A DNA stretch of 64,000 nt from Azophilus sp965220835. Its GTDB lineage: Bacteria; Pseudomonadota; Gammaproteobacteria; Pseudomonadales; Azotimanducaceae. Shown here one piece after another: positions 33,664 through 42,138 of this stretch. Every line of letters begins with the position of its first letter. Position 1 is the first letter of the stretch. The position numbers were made by a program, and so were the translations under genes. The stretch spans positions 2,852,001 to 2,916,000 of the forward strand of contig OZ244842.1 in assembly GCA_965220835.1 (NCBI GenBank), written 5' to 3'. The notes beneath the pieces were generated by a model that ran no database searches, had not been told where the DNA came from, and was given only the letters and a program-made list of their open reading frames with translations.

Positions 33664-34680
33664 CGCCGCGAAGGCCGCCTTGCGTGCGTCCGCCCGAAGC
33701 CCCGCCAACTCCTCCACGGCGGCGAAAAACTCGCCCCAGTTAGGATGCCGCCGATGCAGGGCGGCGAACGCCGGCTGCCAGTCTTGGTAGGTGGCCAGCG
33801 AGGCCAGGTAGGCGTTGTTCACCCGCTCCACAAACCGGTCGTAGCGTCCGCCGCCAAGCTTGGGCCGGTTGGCCTGATAGCAGGCGCGCATGGCGTCCAG
33901 CAAACGCGCCTTGCCAGGGCCCAGATCCGTCGCGCCGTTTTGGGCGTAGAGCGCTGCCAGCTGAGCCTTGGCGCGCATGAGCAGGCCATTCAGCCGGCGC
34001 CAGTCCGCTTGGCGCTGAAGGTGCGCCGCGAACTCATCGGATTGGCCTTGGCGGGCCAGCCATTGGCGGGCGCCTTCCCGGCCCACGAAGCTGGCAAAGG
34101 CCTCATTCAGCGGCACGTCATTGGCCACCCAGAGGCGCTGGTGGGCGGTTTCATGGATCAGCAGTTCGGCCAGCTCCGCCTCCGGCCAATGGATGAAGGT
34201 GCTGAGCAGCGGATCGTCAAACCAGCCAAGCGTGGAGTAGGCCGCAACCCCGCCAACGAAGGTCTCCAAGCCTTCGCCGGCCACACGTTGCGCGGCGCGG
34301 CGGGCGGCCTCTTGGGAGAAGTAGCCGCGGTAGGGCGTGCAGCCCACGAACGGATGGCACCATTGGCGCGCTTCCAAGGAAAACGGCGGGGCTGCGAAGA
34401 GATTCCACAGCACATGGCTGCGCTTGAGGTCGGCAAAGCGCCGGTAGCTGCCGCCGGGCTCCAAGCCCATCTCAGATTCGGCGAACTGGAGAATTTCCCC
34501 GGCCCGCCGCAGCCGCGCCTTGAGCGACGCCGGCGTGGTGGGATCCGCCAGCAGCGCCTCGACCGGCTGCGATGCCCGCAGCACGCCCCAATGCCCTCCC
34601 ACCGCTTGGGCGTAGTAGCCGAGGCTGCCACAGCCACTAAGCGCCATCGCCAGCAACAACGTCGCGGAGCATCGCGCCAA
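33289..34680 (-). CDS. Predicted zinc aminopeptidase lipoprotein (COG4324-like) with antisense tail
   Basis: A 463-residue frame. LLLAMALSGC is a lipobox, so it is a lipoprotein. ELLIHETAHQRLW is the HExxH-type zinc motif and NEAFASFVG the downstream acidic ligand region. Family-like sequence ends near AAFAALRNQQ (about residue 340). The next ~123 residues, His/Gly/Gln-rich and low-complexity, are simply the antisense of the DASS transporter gene, so the original stop seems to be lost and the frame runs on until 33289. Whether the tail is made is unknown. It follows the Fic gene by 32 nt and may be co-transcribed. Confidence 0.8.
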   Translation of the reverse strand: MARCSATLLLAMALSGCGSLGYYAQAVGGHWGVLRASQPVEALLADPTTPASLKARLRRAGEILQFAESEMGLEPGGSYRRFADLKRSHVLWNLFAAPPFSLEARQWCHPFVGCTPYRGYFSQEAARRAAQRVAGEGLETFVGGVAAYSTLGWFDDPLLSTFIHWPEAELAELLIHETAHQRLWVANDVPLNEAFASFVGREGARQWLARQGQSDEFAAHLQRQADWRRLNGLLMRAKAQLAALYAQNGATDLGPGKARLLDAMRACYQANRPKLGGGRYDRFVERVNNAYLASLATYQDWQPAFAALHRRHPNWGEFFAAVEELAGLRADARKAAFAALRNQQVAEAGDHHGADEVQCEALAGHDFNRNSAGAEHDDVGGGGHRQHEGAGGAHGGGNHQQARVHASAQRRGGEDGHQQRGGGGVAGGLGQERDRQADQPHHRQHMPSGDAAQGVANGFAQAR

Positions 34681-34712
34681 CGAAACTGCCAGCGAAGTTG
34701 GCTTGATGAACG

Positions 34713-35723
34713 CTAAGCGCCGGATGGACCGTCGCTCTTATCGTCGGTTGCGGGTGGCAGGTACTGGTCGCCCACGGTACGTCCGCCGTTGCCGTTGGGG
34801 CGGCTTAAGTTGCCCGCCAAAGCCCGTTGGGCAAGGAGTATCGCGCCTTGCAGGCTGCCGGTTGCGAGGGTGCTGAGGTAGTCAGAAAACACCTTCAGAT
34901 CACCCTCGTCGGCCGCTTCAAGGGCGAGGATGTAGGTTAGCTTGGCTTCGGCGGCGATCACCGGCGGCGGCAGGCTCCGCTTGACGTAAGCCCAGGCCAT
35001 GAGCTGCCGGGAGACTCGCCCGTTACCGTCCTGAAAAGGATGGGTGCGGACGAACCGGTGGTGCAGCCAAGCGGCCTCGGCGTTGACGGGGTAGTTTCGG
35101 GGGCGAATCTCGTCGTTGTACAGTTCCAGAAAGCGGCCCATCTCCGGCTCCACCTGCTCCGGCGGGCAGTACTCGTGAATCACGCCATCCGGCCGGCGGG
35201 GGTTATTGGGCCTGGTCTTCCAATCGCCCTTGCCTAGGAATGGAACCTCAACGCGCCGGCCTTGCGGGTCTATGCCGGTCACCGTGTCCTGGTGGCGCGT
35301 CAGCAGTGCGTGCCAGCTCTTGATCATGTAGGCGGAAAGAGGCCGTCCGCTGGCGACATCATCAAACATCATGTCATAGGCGGCTACCTGGTCCTCCAGC
35401 AGCCCCCGAACGGTTCGGTCTTCAAGCCCCTCTAGGGTGTGCGCCCCCACCGCACCCGCAAAGCCCTCCGCGATGAGTTGCTCGGTGACGCCACGCCGCA
35501 GCGTGTACAGGCCCTCGATCTGGCCGGTCTCCAAGGCGAAGGCGCGCACGCGCTCCCGAAGCCACCCGTCCAAAAAACGGGACTCCGGGGAGCCGGCCCT
35601 CACCCGCCGCCGGCAATCGCCCCACTCCGCTTCAAGCTCGGCGAAGCCGGGCGCAGCCCAGCCTTCCGCGCCTTCCGGCATGCCCGCAAGCGGCCTCCAT
35701 TGCTCCGGCGCCTCGGCGTCCAT
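34713..35723 (-). CDS. Fic-family AMP-transferase with built-in inhibitory helix (class II)
   Basis: A 336-residue Fic protein. The catalytic loop HPFQDGNGRVSR (228-239) is complete with the essential His228. Near the N-terminus TGQIEG (66-71) matches the inhibitory (S/T)xxxE(G/N) helix of class II Fic proteins, so activity should be self-restrained and no separate antitoxin is needed. FIDO-type enzymes mostly transfer AMP to target proteins. A flap strand (GRRVEVPF near 156-162) is present. ATG 35723 begins the frame. Target unknown. Confidence 0.92.
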   Translation of the reverse strand: MDAEAPEQWRPLAGMPEGAEGWAAPGFAELEAEWGDCRRRVRAGSPESRFLDGWLRERVRAFALETGQIEGLYTLRRGVTEQLIAEGFAGAVGAHTLEGLEDRTVRGLLEDQVAAYDMMFDDVASGRPLSAYMIKSWHALLTRHQDTVTGIDPQGRRVEVPFLGKGDWKTRPNNPRRPDGVIHEYCPPEQVEPEMGRFLELYNDEIRPRNYPVNAEAAWLHHRFVRTHPFQDGNGRVSRQLMAWAYVKRSLPPPVIAAEAKLTYILALEAADEGDLKVFSDYLSTLATGSLQGAILLAQRALAGNLSRPNGNGGRTVGDQYLPPATDDKSDGPSGA

Positions 35724-36001
35724 TTTCCAGCCTCACATCTCATGCCGGTCCTCAATCAAGATTGTACACCCGGCCCAGAACGCCGACTCGTTTCGCAACC
35801 CCTCCCCATCGCGTTTCAAAGGCCCATCGGATTCCACCCAAACCAACAAGCACAAGGTTTCGCAACCCCTCTCCATCACCAGCTAAGCGACCCTTACGTC
35901 CCCAGTCAAAAAGCACACAGAGTATTGCGATAGCAATACTCCAACGAGCCGAAGGCTCGCATGCGCTGGCAGCATCCCTCAGCCTGTGCTATGTGTGCGC
36001 A
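35724..36001. other. 278-bp spacer with direct repeats and double-hairpin copy C
   Basis: GTTTCGCAACCCCTCCCCATC near 35789 recurs as GTTTCGCAACCCCTCTCCATC near 35853 (64 bp apart). The double-hairpin repeat at 35921-35960 follows. No gene is visible. Confidence 0.6.
35921..35960 (-). repeat. Double-hairpin repeat, copy C (inverted)
   Basis: On the minus strand: CGAGCC-TTC-GGCTCG, then TTGG, then AGTATTGC-TATC-GCAATACT, both perfect stems. Same order as copies A and B. It lies 42 bp upstream of the acyltransferase start. Confidence 0.65.
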
Positions 36002-36874
36002 ATGGCTTGGCTCAAGGGTTCCCTCTCGGCGACTTTCATCACCCTCAACACGGCGGCGGTGTGCGCCCTGCTCTACCCAATGGCCGTTTTGCGGCTGCCA
36101 CTCTCTGGCACTTGGCGCAGCGCCCTGACCCGGCGCATGGACCTGATCATCGACATATGGGTGAGCGCCAACAACGGCCTCATCAAGGCCTTGAGGCTGA
36201 TCGACATCGACGTGGAGTGGCCATCCGAGCCCTTGGGCCGCGACCGCTGGTACATGGTGGTGAGCAACCACCAGACCTGGACGGACATCATCCTGCTGCA
36301 ATCGGTGCTGCGCCCGGCGCTGCCGCCGCTGAAGTTCTTCACCAAGCGCGAACTCATCTGGCTGCCGCTGGCGGGCTTGGCGATGAAGCTGCTCGGCTTT
36401 CCCTACGTGCGCCGCGCCCGCCAATCCGGGGCTGGCAACGGCCAAGCAGCCGCTGGCAAGGACCGGGATGCCATCAAAGCCGCCTGCGCCGTCTTCCGCA
36501 ACCATCCCACGGCGGTGCTCAGCTTCCTGGAAGGCACGCGCTTCACGCCCGCCAAGCGAGACGCCCGCAGCAGCCGCTTCCAACACCTGCTGAACCCCCG
36601 AATCGGCGGCTTAAGCGCCGTCCTCGGCGGCCTTGCGAACGAACTGGACACGCTAGTTGATGTGACCATTCACTATCCCGGCGACCCGCCCGGCTTCTGG
36701 GATTTCCTGCAAGGCAAGTGCCCCCGCGCCCGCATGCGCGTGGACGCCCACCGCTTAACCGACGCCATGCGCGACCCTGACCCGGCGGTGCAGCGGGCCC
36801 AAGTCGGCGCGTTCATCGAGGCGTTGTGGCAGGCGAAGGATGCTCGGCTGAACGATGCGATGGCAGAAAAATGA
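36002..36874 (+). CDS. PlsC-like acyltransferase (YihG-type)
   Basis: About 290 residues with an N-terminal membrane segment (LNTAAVCALLYPMAVLRLP). The acyltransferase motifs are NHQTWTD (the H-x4-D pair), KFFTKRELIWLP, and FLEGTRFTPAKR. This is the YihG/LPLAT group that acylates lysophospholipids or other glycerol lipids at the inner membrane. The frame is open upstream through repeat DNA; ATG 36002 starts the conserved part, though without a clear Shine-Dalgarno. Confidence 0.9.
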   Translation: MAWLKGSLSATFITLNTAAVCALLYPMAVLRLPLSGTWRSALTRRMDLIIDIWVSANNGLIKALRLIDIDVEWPSEPLGRDRWYMVVSNHQTWTDIILLQSVLRPALPPLKFFTKRELIWLPLAGLAMKLLGFPYVRRARQSGAGNGQAAAGKDRDAIKAACAVFRNHPTAVLSFLEGTRFTPAKRDARSSRFQHLLNPRIGGLSAVLGGLANELDTLVDVTIHYPGDPPGFWDFLQGKCPRARMRVDAHRLTDAMRDPDPAVQRAQVGAFIEALWQAKDARLNDAMAEK

Positions 36875-36965
36875 ACCAAGGGCTTGGGGCAATGGTGCAG
36901 GTGCGCGTTGTTGGCCTTGCGGCGCGCCCTTTGATTGGGCGATTCTTGGCATGGGTCACTAAGTG

Positions 36966-37181
36966 ATGGACCGCGATGAAGAAGGCATAGCCCGTACTCA
37001 AGGAGTCAATCCCGCTGCCAGGCGGCTGCAACTGGGCATGAGCGCGATCGTCGGGCGCCCGGATGGCGCCGTGGTGGAGTTGTTTCCCGATGGGACAGAG
37101 GTTGTTCTGCATCCGCCCAAGGAACCTAGCGAGAGATTGGATCCCAAACTTTCACGCCGCCCGCGCGGACCGAGCCTTTGA
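36966..37181 (+). CDS. Small protein, possible antitoxin of a zeta-like toxin
   Basis: About 71 residues (MDRDEEGIARTQGVNPAARR). No family recognised. The central part (AIVGRPDGAVVELFPDGTEVVL) looks like a small beta-fold. Its stop overlaps a TTG start (TTGA) of the P-loop fragment downstream, the layout of antitoxin-toxin pairs. The downstream partner is truncated, so this may be an orphan antitoxin. Confidence 0.5.
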   Translation: MDRDEEGIARTQGVNPAARRLQLGMSAIVGRPDGAVVELFPDGTEVVLHPPKEPSERLDPKLSRRPRGPSL

Positions 37182-37417
37182 TCCGGACATTCAATGCTGT
37201 GACCGGGCCGTCCGGAGCCGGAAAAAGCGCGTATTGCAAACAGCAGCCGGACTGGGAGCACCATCTCTACAATTCGGACGATTGGGCACGACGACTGGGA
37301 GAAGTCGATAGCCCGGCTGTTCGGGAAACTGCTTGGACAAACCTACTGCAGCGATTGTCAGGAGATCAACCCGCTCCAACTTGGGTCAGAAAGCACTTTC
37401 TTGGTGAGGCCCACTAA
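37178..37417 (+). pseudogene. Truncated zeta-toxin-like P-loop kinase
   Basis: A 79-residue frame with a Walker A loop (FNAVTGPSGAGKSAYC) followed by HLYNSDDWARRLGE, resembling the start of zeta-type toxins and related AAA kinases, which run to about 180-250 residues. It stops just before the cas3 promoter region, with no continuation seen in other frames. I read it as cut off when the CRISPR locus arrived, which is inference. Confidence 0.5.
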
Positions 37418-37429
37418 GCGGCCTATGCT
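37401..37429 (+). promoter_or_regulatory. Candidate sigma-70 promoter for the cas operon
   Basis: TTGGTG and TATGCT lie 17 bp apart, 25 bp upstream of the cas3 start. Both fit the -35 and -10 consensus moderately well. Confidence 0.35.
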
Positions 37430-37453
37430 TTAAAGAAGTAGCCAGGTCATTCA

Positions 37454-40036
37454 ATGGGAAGCGGGCAACCACCGATGCGACACGCTTGGGGAAAGACGGA
37501 TCGGGAAGGCAATGGCGAAAGCACCCACCCGCTGGCTCATCACTCGATGGACGTCGCTGCGGTTCTCTTAAGGCTTTTGGGGTTACCGGTCGTGAGAAAT
37601 CGCTTGGAGGCAGCGGCGAACGCAAAGCTCACCAAGGTCGATTGCCAGCGCCTCGCCGCGCTCGCCTTCCTACATGACATTGGCAAGTTGCATCCCGGGT
37701 TCCAAGCCAAAGGATGGCCGGTGGAGCTGCGGCAAAGGAAGCTTCACGGACACTCCAAGGAAAGTTGGGAGTTCGTTTTGCTCGCGCACAAGTGGCGGGA
37801 GCACCCGTTTCACGCCACCTTGAAGAAAGTAATGGCGTGGGGGCCAACTGCCGTTTCCTCGCTATTTGCCGCTATGTTCGCGCACCACGGGAGACCCGTC
37901 GAGCCGCCTTCAACGCTCAGCTTCGAGCGGTGGGATAAGCCGCCAACACCACATTACGATTGGCGAAACGAGGCAAACGTTATATGCACAGCACTTGACA
38001 CTTGGTTTGAGGGTGCCTTCACCACAGGAGCGCCGCCTCTTCCAGAGAACGCTCGGTTTCACCACATGGTCGCAGGGTACGCCGCCTTGGCCGATTGGAT
38101 TGGTTCCAACAAGGAGTTTTTCGAATTTCAAGAACCCTTCTCGCTCGACTATGACGGCTCGGCGCACAAGAACGCCGAGCGGGCCCTATCCGCGATCGGC
38201 TTTGATATCGACAATCTCTCGGGCAGTCCATCAACAGATTTTCGCCAATTGACTGGCTTTAGCGTCCCTAACGCTGCTCAAGCGACTGTTGGGGGAGTAG
38301 AGTCTGACGCCCGCTTGGTCATTTTGGAGGCCGAAACAGGGTCAGGAAAAACTGAGGCTGCCCTATGGCGGTTCGTCAAGCTCTTTGCCAAGGGAAAGGT
38401 ATCTGGATTGTACTTCGCAGTTCCAACGCGAGCGGCTGCCAAGCAGCTGCATGGGCGCATTGACAAAGCGCTCAAGCGAGCCTTAGGCAAATCGGCCCCA
38501 GAAGCAGTGCTCGCCATTCCCGGCATGCTAAAAGCAGGTGAGTTTGAGGGTCAACGCCTACCCCACTGGCGCGTCAAATGGGACGATTCAGCCGCTACCG
38601 TCCCGCACAGATGGGCTGCCGAACATGCAACCCGTTTCTTGGCGGCCTCTGTGGCTGTCGGCACAGTGGACCAAGCCCTGCTCGCGGCATTGAAAGTGAA
38701 GCACGCCCACCTGCGAGGCAGCGCCTTGAGCCGCAGCCTGCTGGTAGTGGACGAAGTGCACGCTTCGGACGCTTACATGACCGAGGTGCTTAAGCACTTG
38801 CTAGACGGTCATTTGGGAGCCGGGGGATTTGCGATGCTGATGTCCGCAACCTTGGGTTCGAAGGCGAGAGTTCACTGGACGGGCGAAATGCTCCCCGCGC
38901 CGGTGGAGGCCGAGGAAACGCCGTATCCGGCTGTCTGGGTGAGGGGCGAGCCAAAACCCCGGCTCGCAACGGGCACGGGCAAAAACAAGACTGTTGATTT
39001 GGAAGCGATTCCGACAATGGACCCTACTGTTGTTGCCAAACTGGCTATTGAAGCTGCCGAAGTTGGCGCAAGGGTTTTGGTAATCCGCAACACGGTGCAA
39101 GCCGCCACAGATGCATGGCGGACAATTGAAAAAATGGGCGGGAGTTCGCTACTGATGCAAGTGCGGCAAGGGCCGGCGCTGCATCACAGTCGCTTCGCTG
39201 CTGAGGATCGCGCCCTGCTCGACCAAGCCGTGGAGGAGGCGCTTGGTCCCAACCGCAGTCGTCAAGCTCAGGGCTCCATTGTGATCGGCACTCAGACTTT
39301 GGAACAGTCGCTCGATATCGATGCAGATCTGCTGATCACCGACCTTTGCCCGATTGACGTGCTGCTGCAGCGAATCGGCAGACTTCACCGCCATGATCTG
39401 GATCGTCCGCACGACTTCAGCGACTGCCGCGCGCAGGTTCTGCTCCCCGAAGGCGGCTTGGATCGGCTCACTCAGCCCGCGTTCTTCAATGGTCTTGGGG
39501 GCTGGAAGTCAGCGGACCGCGGGTTCAATGGCATTTACTCCGACGTCGCTGGCCTAGAGCTCACCAAACGTCTCATCGAACAGCGGCGGCCTTGGCGAAT
39601 TCCTGAAATGAACCGTGAACTGGTGGAGGGCGCACTTCACCCCGAGCGCCTAGCCGCCTTGATTGAGGAAAAAGGGGCGGCTTGGGAGCGCCATGACAGG
39701 GAGGTTGGCGGTACAGAAGCGGCAAGAGCAATGGTTGCCCAACTCAACGCGTTGAACCGCGACGAAGACTACGCGGAGCTGCGCTTTCCTGATTTGGACG
39801 AGCAGATAGCAACGAGGTTGGGTGATGACGGGTTGATACTAACGCTGCCCGAATCCCTGTCCAGCCCTTTCGGCGCAAAGATTTCACGGATTGCCCTGCC
39901 CGCTCACTGGTGCCGTGGCATCGGCAGCGAGGACGAAGTCAAAGTAGTTGAGCTGGGAGAATCCATGACACAATTTGCTATCGCGGAAAAGCACTTTTGT
40001 TACTCCCGAGCAGGGCTGGAAAAGCACAAGGCCTAG
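37454..40036 (+). CDS. cas3: Type I-E CRISPR nuclease-helicase Cas3
   Basis: An 860-residue Cas3. The N-terminal HD nuclease has HPLAHHSMDVA (25-35) and FLHDIGK (73-79). The SF2 helicase follows with Walker A ETGSGKTEAALW (about 295) and the DEVH box LVVDEVHASD (about 430), then RIGRLHRH in the C-terminal half. It is recruited to Cascade R-loops, unwinds the target and degrades it. All catalytic motifs look intact. The gene is first in the operon and ends 4 nt before cse1. Confidence 0.96.
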   Translation: MGSGQPPMRHAWGKTDREGNGESTHPLAHHSMDVAAVLLRLLGLPVVRNRLEAAANAKLTKVDCQRLAALAFLHDIGKLHPGFQAKGWPVELRQRKLHGHSKESWEFVLLAHKWREHPFHATLKKVMAWGPTAVSSLFAAMFAHHGRPVEPPSTLSFERWDKPPTPHYDWRNEANVICTALDTWFEGAFTTGAPPLPENARFHHMVAGYAALADWIGSNKEFFEFQEPFSLDYDGSAHKNAERALSAIGFDIDNLSGSPSTDFRQLTGFSVPNAAQATVGGVESDARLVILEAETGSGKTEAALWRFVKLFAKGKVSGLYFAVPTRAAAKQLHGRIDKALKRALGKSAPEAVLAIPGMLKAGEFEGQRLPHWRVKWDDSAATVPHRWAAEHATRFLAASVAVGTVDQALLAALKVKHAHLRGSALSRSLLVVDEVHASDAYMTEVLKHLLDGHLGAGGFAMLMSATLGSKARVHWTGEMLPAPVEAEETPYPAVWVRGEPKPRLATGTGKNKTVDLEAIPTMDPTVVAKLAIEAAEVGARVLVIRNTVQAATDAWRTIEKMGGSSLLMQVRQGPALHHSRFAAEDRALLDQAVEEALGPNRSRQAQGSIVIGTQTLEQSLDIDADLLITDLCPIDVLLQRIGRLHRHDLDRPHDFSDCRAQVLLPEGGLDRLTQPAFFNGLGGWKSADRGFNGIYSDVAGLELTKRLIEQRRPWRIPEMNRELVEGALHPERLAALIEEKGAAWERHDREVGGTEAARAMVAQLNALNRDEDYAELRFPDLDEQIATRLGDDGLILTLPESLSSPFGAKISRIALPAHWCRGIGSEDEVKVVELGESMTQFAIAEKHFCYSRAGLEKHKA

Positions 40037-40040
40037 CACG

Positions 40041-41588
40041 ATGAACTTGATCGAAGATCCACTGATTACTCTTACCGATGGCGCCCTTGCATCGCTCCCG
40101 GAGCTATTGGCCCAGATGGTCAAGGGTGAGGTGCGGGACTTTCCGGCCCTGCGGCCGCACCAACGACCCGCGTGGCACATGTTTCTTGTTCAGGTTGGTG
40201 CATTGGCTAGTTGGACAGCCCAATATGACCAGTTGCCAGACGATGCGGAGGCTTGGGCCTCAGCTCTGCGTGGATTGACGCCGAGTTACCCAGACGATGA
40301 ACCTTGGCGGCTTGTCGTCGAGGACCGTGGCAAACCGGCGTTCCTGCAGCCACCAGACACGGGCAAGCTGAAGTGGTCCCCTGTGCCGACTCCCGATGCA
40401 TTGGACTTGCTCATTACTTCGCGAAACCATGACGTGAAGCAAGCGCTAGCACGCAAGGCCGCTCCAGAAGACTGGGTTTTCGCTCTAATTTCGCTGCAAA
40501 CTTGTGAGGGCTATGGCGGAAAGGGAAACCATGGCATCGCCCGGATGAATGGCGGCTCCTCCAGCCGCCCGATGCTGGGGCTTGCCCCGAGCCAAGGTAG
40601 CGACCTGTCGGTAGATCCGTCGGCCTGGTGGCGAAGAGACACGGATCAACTCCTTTTCGGCCGCAAACGGGGCGAGAACCTCCAAATTGGCGTGCTTGGC
40701 GGACCATCGCTGCTTTGGTGTCTGGACTGGGCAGAAGCCGACCAACTCGACTTGCGAATTCTCGACCCGTGGTTTGTTGAAGTGTGCCGACGAGTGCGAT
40801 TGTTCGACTCGGAGGGCGGAATCCGCGCTGAGCGAGCAACGTCAAAGGCAGCCCGGATTCAGGCCAAAGCGTTCAAGGGAAACGTTGGTGACCCGTGGGC
40901 GCCAGTCCATCAAGCGGAAGCCAAGGCGCTTACGCTTTCTGGGGGAGACTTCGGCTACCCCAAGCTGTGCGAACTGCTGTTTTCCGGGGAGTGGGCAGTG
41001 CCGCAGCTCGCAAGACCAGCGAAGAATGATGCCGACAACATGCTTCTCGTCGCGGAAGCGCTTTCCCGCGGCAACAGCAAGACAGAAGGGTTCAAGTCGC
41101 GAGTGATTAAGGTGCCGGGCCAAGTCCTGCCACTTTTGTCGTCAGACTTGGCCTCAAGTCTCTATAAGGCACAATTGGAGGAAATCAGTGCCTTCGATTC
41201 AGCTTTACGCGATGCACTGGCCTTGGCCGCAGCAGGCGGTAGTCACGACGCCAAAAAGAAGAAGAAGGAATACTATGCCCCTGCCCGCCCGGCGAGAAGA
41301 CAATTTGACCGTATTGCTGACCGCATTTTCTTTCGCCACCTGTGGCAACGACTTGCTGTTGCGGGACGTTCCCCGAATGCAGAACTTGAGGCCCGACTTG
41401 CGTTTCTCAAAGAGCTAAAGCGAGTAGCAGAAGCCGTCCTTGATGCAGCGTTGCCAAGCATGCCTTGCGCCACAATATTTCGCCCCCGAGCAGAAGCGCG
41501 GGCAAGGCGCGCATTCGTGGCTACGCTCCATAAGAGCGACGCTTGCAATGAACTTTTTATTGCGGAAGAAACTGATGACGCAGCCTAG
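40041..41588 (+). CDS. cse1: Cascade large subunit Cse1 (Cas8e)
   Basis: A 515-residue Cse1, first subunit of Cascade, which reads the PAM and recruits Cas3. The N-terminus NLIEDPLITL and FPALRPHQRPAWHMFLVQ are typical. ATG 40041 lies 4 nt after cas3; an earlier in-frame start would be inside cas3. The 3' end overlaps cse2 by 14 nt. Normal length for the family (about 500). Confidence 0.95.
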   Translation: MNLIEDPLITLTDGALASLPELLAQMVKGEVRDFPALRPHQRPAWHMFLVQVGALASWTAQYDQLPDDAEAWASALRGLTPSYPDDEPWRLVVEDRGKPAFLQPPDTGKLKWSPVPTPDALDLLITSRNHDVKQALARKAAPEDWVFALISLQTCEGYGGKGNHGIARMNGGSSSRPMLGLAPSQGSDLSVDPSAWWRRDTDQLLFGRKRGENLQIGVLGGPSLLWCLDWAEADQLDLRILDPWFVEVCRRVRLFDSEGGIRAERATSKAARIQAKAFKGNVGDPWAPVHQAEAKALTLSGGDFGYPKLCELLFSGEWAVPQLARPAKNDADNMLLVAEALSRGNSKTEGFKSRVIKVPGQVLPLLSSDLASSLYKAQLEEISAFDSALRDALALAAAGGSHDAKKKKKEYYAPARPARRQFDRIADRIFFRHLWQRLAVAGRSPNAELEARLAFLKELKRVAEAVLDAALPSMPCATIFRPRAEARARRAFVATLHKSDACNELFIAEETDDAA

Positions 41589-42138
41589 CGAATCCCCAGC
41601 AGAAGCTGCTCTTGCCGCCGCCAAAGTGGTGCAGCACCTGGCACCCGGACCCTTGGCCGAATTACGTCGGATGGAACCGGGAACGGCCGCACCCACTTTC
41701 TGGCGGCTGGTTGCCCGCCACCCTGAAACGATCGGAAAACCCAACCGAGAGCAAGAGTGGTTGAACATCATCCGAATCCTTGCAGTTCTTACCCCCAAGG
41801 GCGACCCGGAAAGCCGCAGTTCGCTGCACAACCCGAAGCGACGGCTCGGCCAAGTGTTGTGCGATGGCGGCAATCCTGATTGGACAGGTCCAAGACCGGC
41901 GCTGAGCGAACACCGACTGATGATGCTCATGGCCGCAAGAGGGCAACAGCGCACCGTCCTTCTGACCCGTGCCGCACGCGCCATCGCCCGTTCAATGTCC
42001 CCCGGTAGTGGCGTAAACGTGCCAGACATCGCTTATGCAGTGCTCTTGCCCGGAAACGACAGACATCTAGCCGAACACTACTACCGACGGCTGGACAGGG
42101 CTTCCGTTAACCAATCAGAAGAAGGAACTCCTCAATGA
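41575..42138 (+). CDS. cse2: Cascade small subunit Cse2 (Cas11)
   Basis: A 187-residue Cse2, an all-helical protein of which two copies stabilise the Cascade R-loop. FWRLVARHP and the C-terminal RHLAEHYYRRLDRA fit the family. ATG 41575 has GCGGAAGAA 5 nt upstream and overlaps cse1 by 14 nt; the stop overlaps cas7 (ATGA). The frame is open upstream, but that part is a shadow of cse1. Confidence 0.93.
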   Translation: MTQPSESPAEAALAAAKVVQHLAPGPLAELRRMEPGTAAPTFWRLVARHPETIGKPNREQEWLNIIRILAVLTPKGDPESRSSLHNPKRRLGQVLCDGGNPDWTGPRPALSEHRLMMLMAARGQQRTVLLTRAARAIARSMSPGSGVNVPDIAYAVLLPGNDRHLAEHYYRRLDRASVNQSEEGTPQ

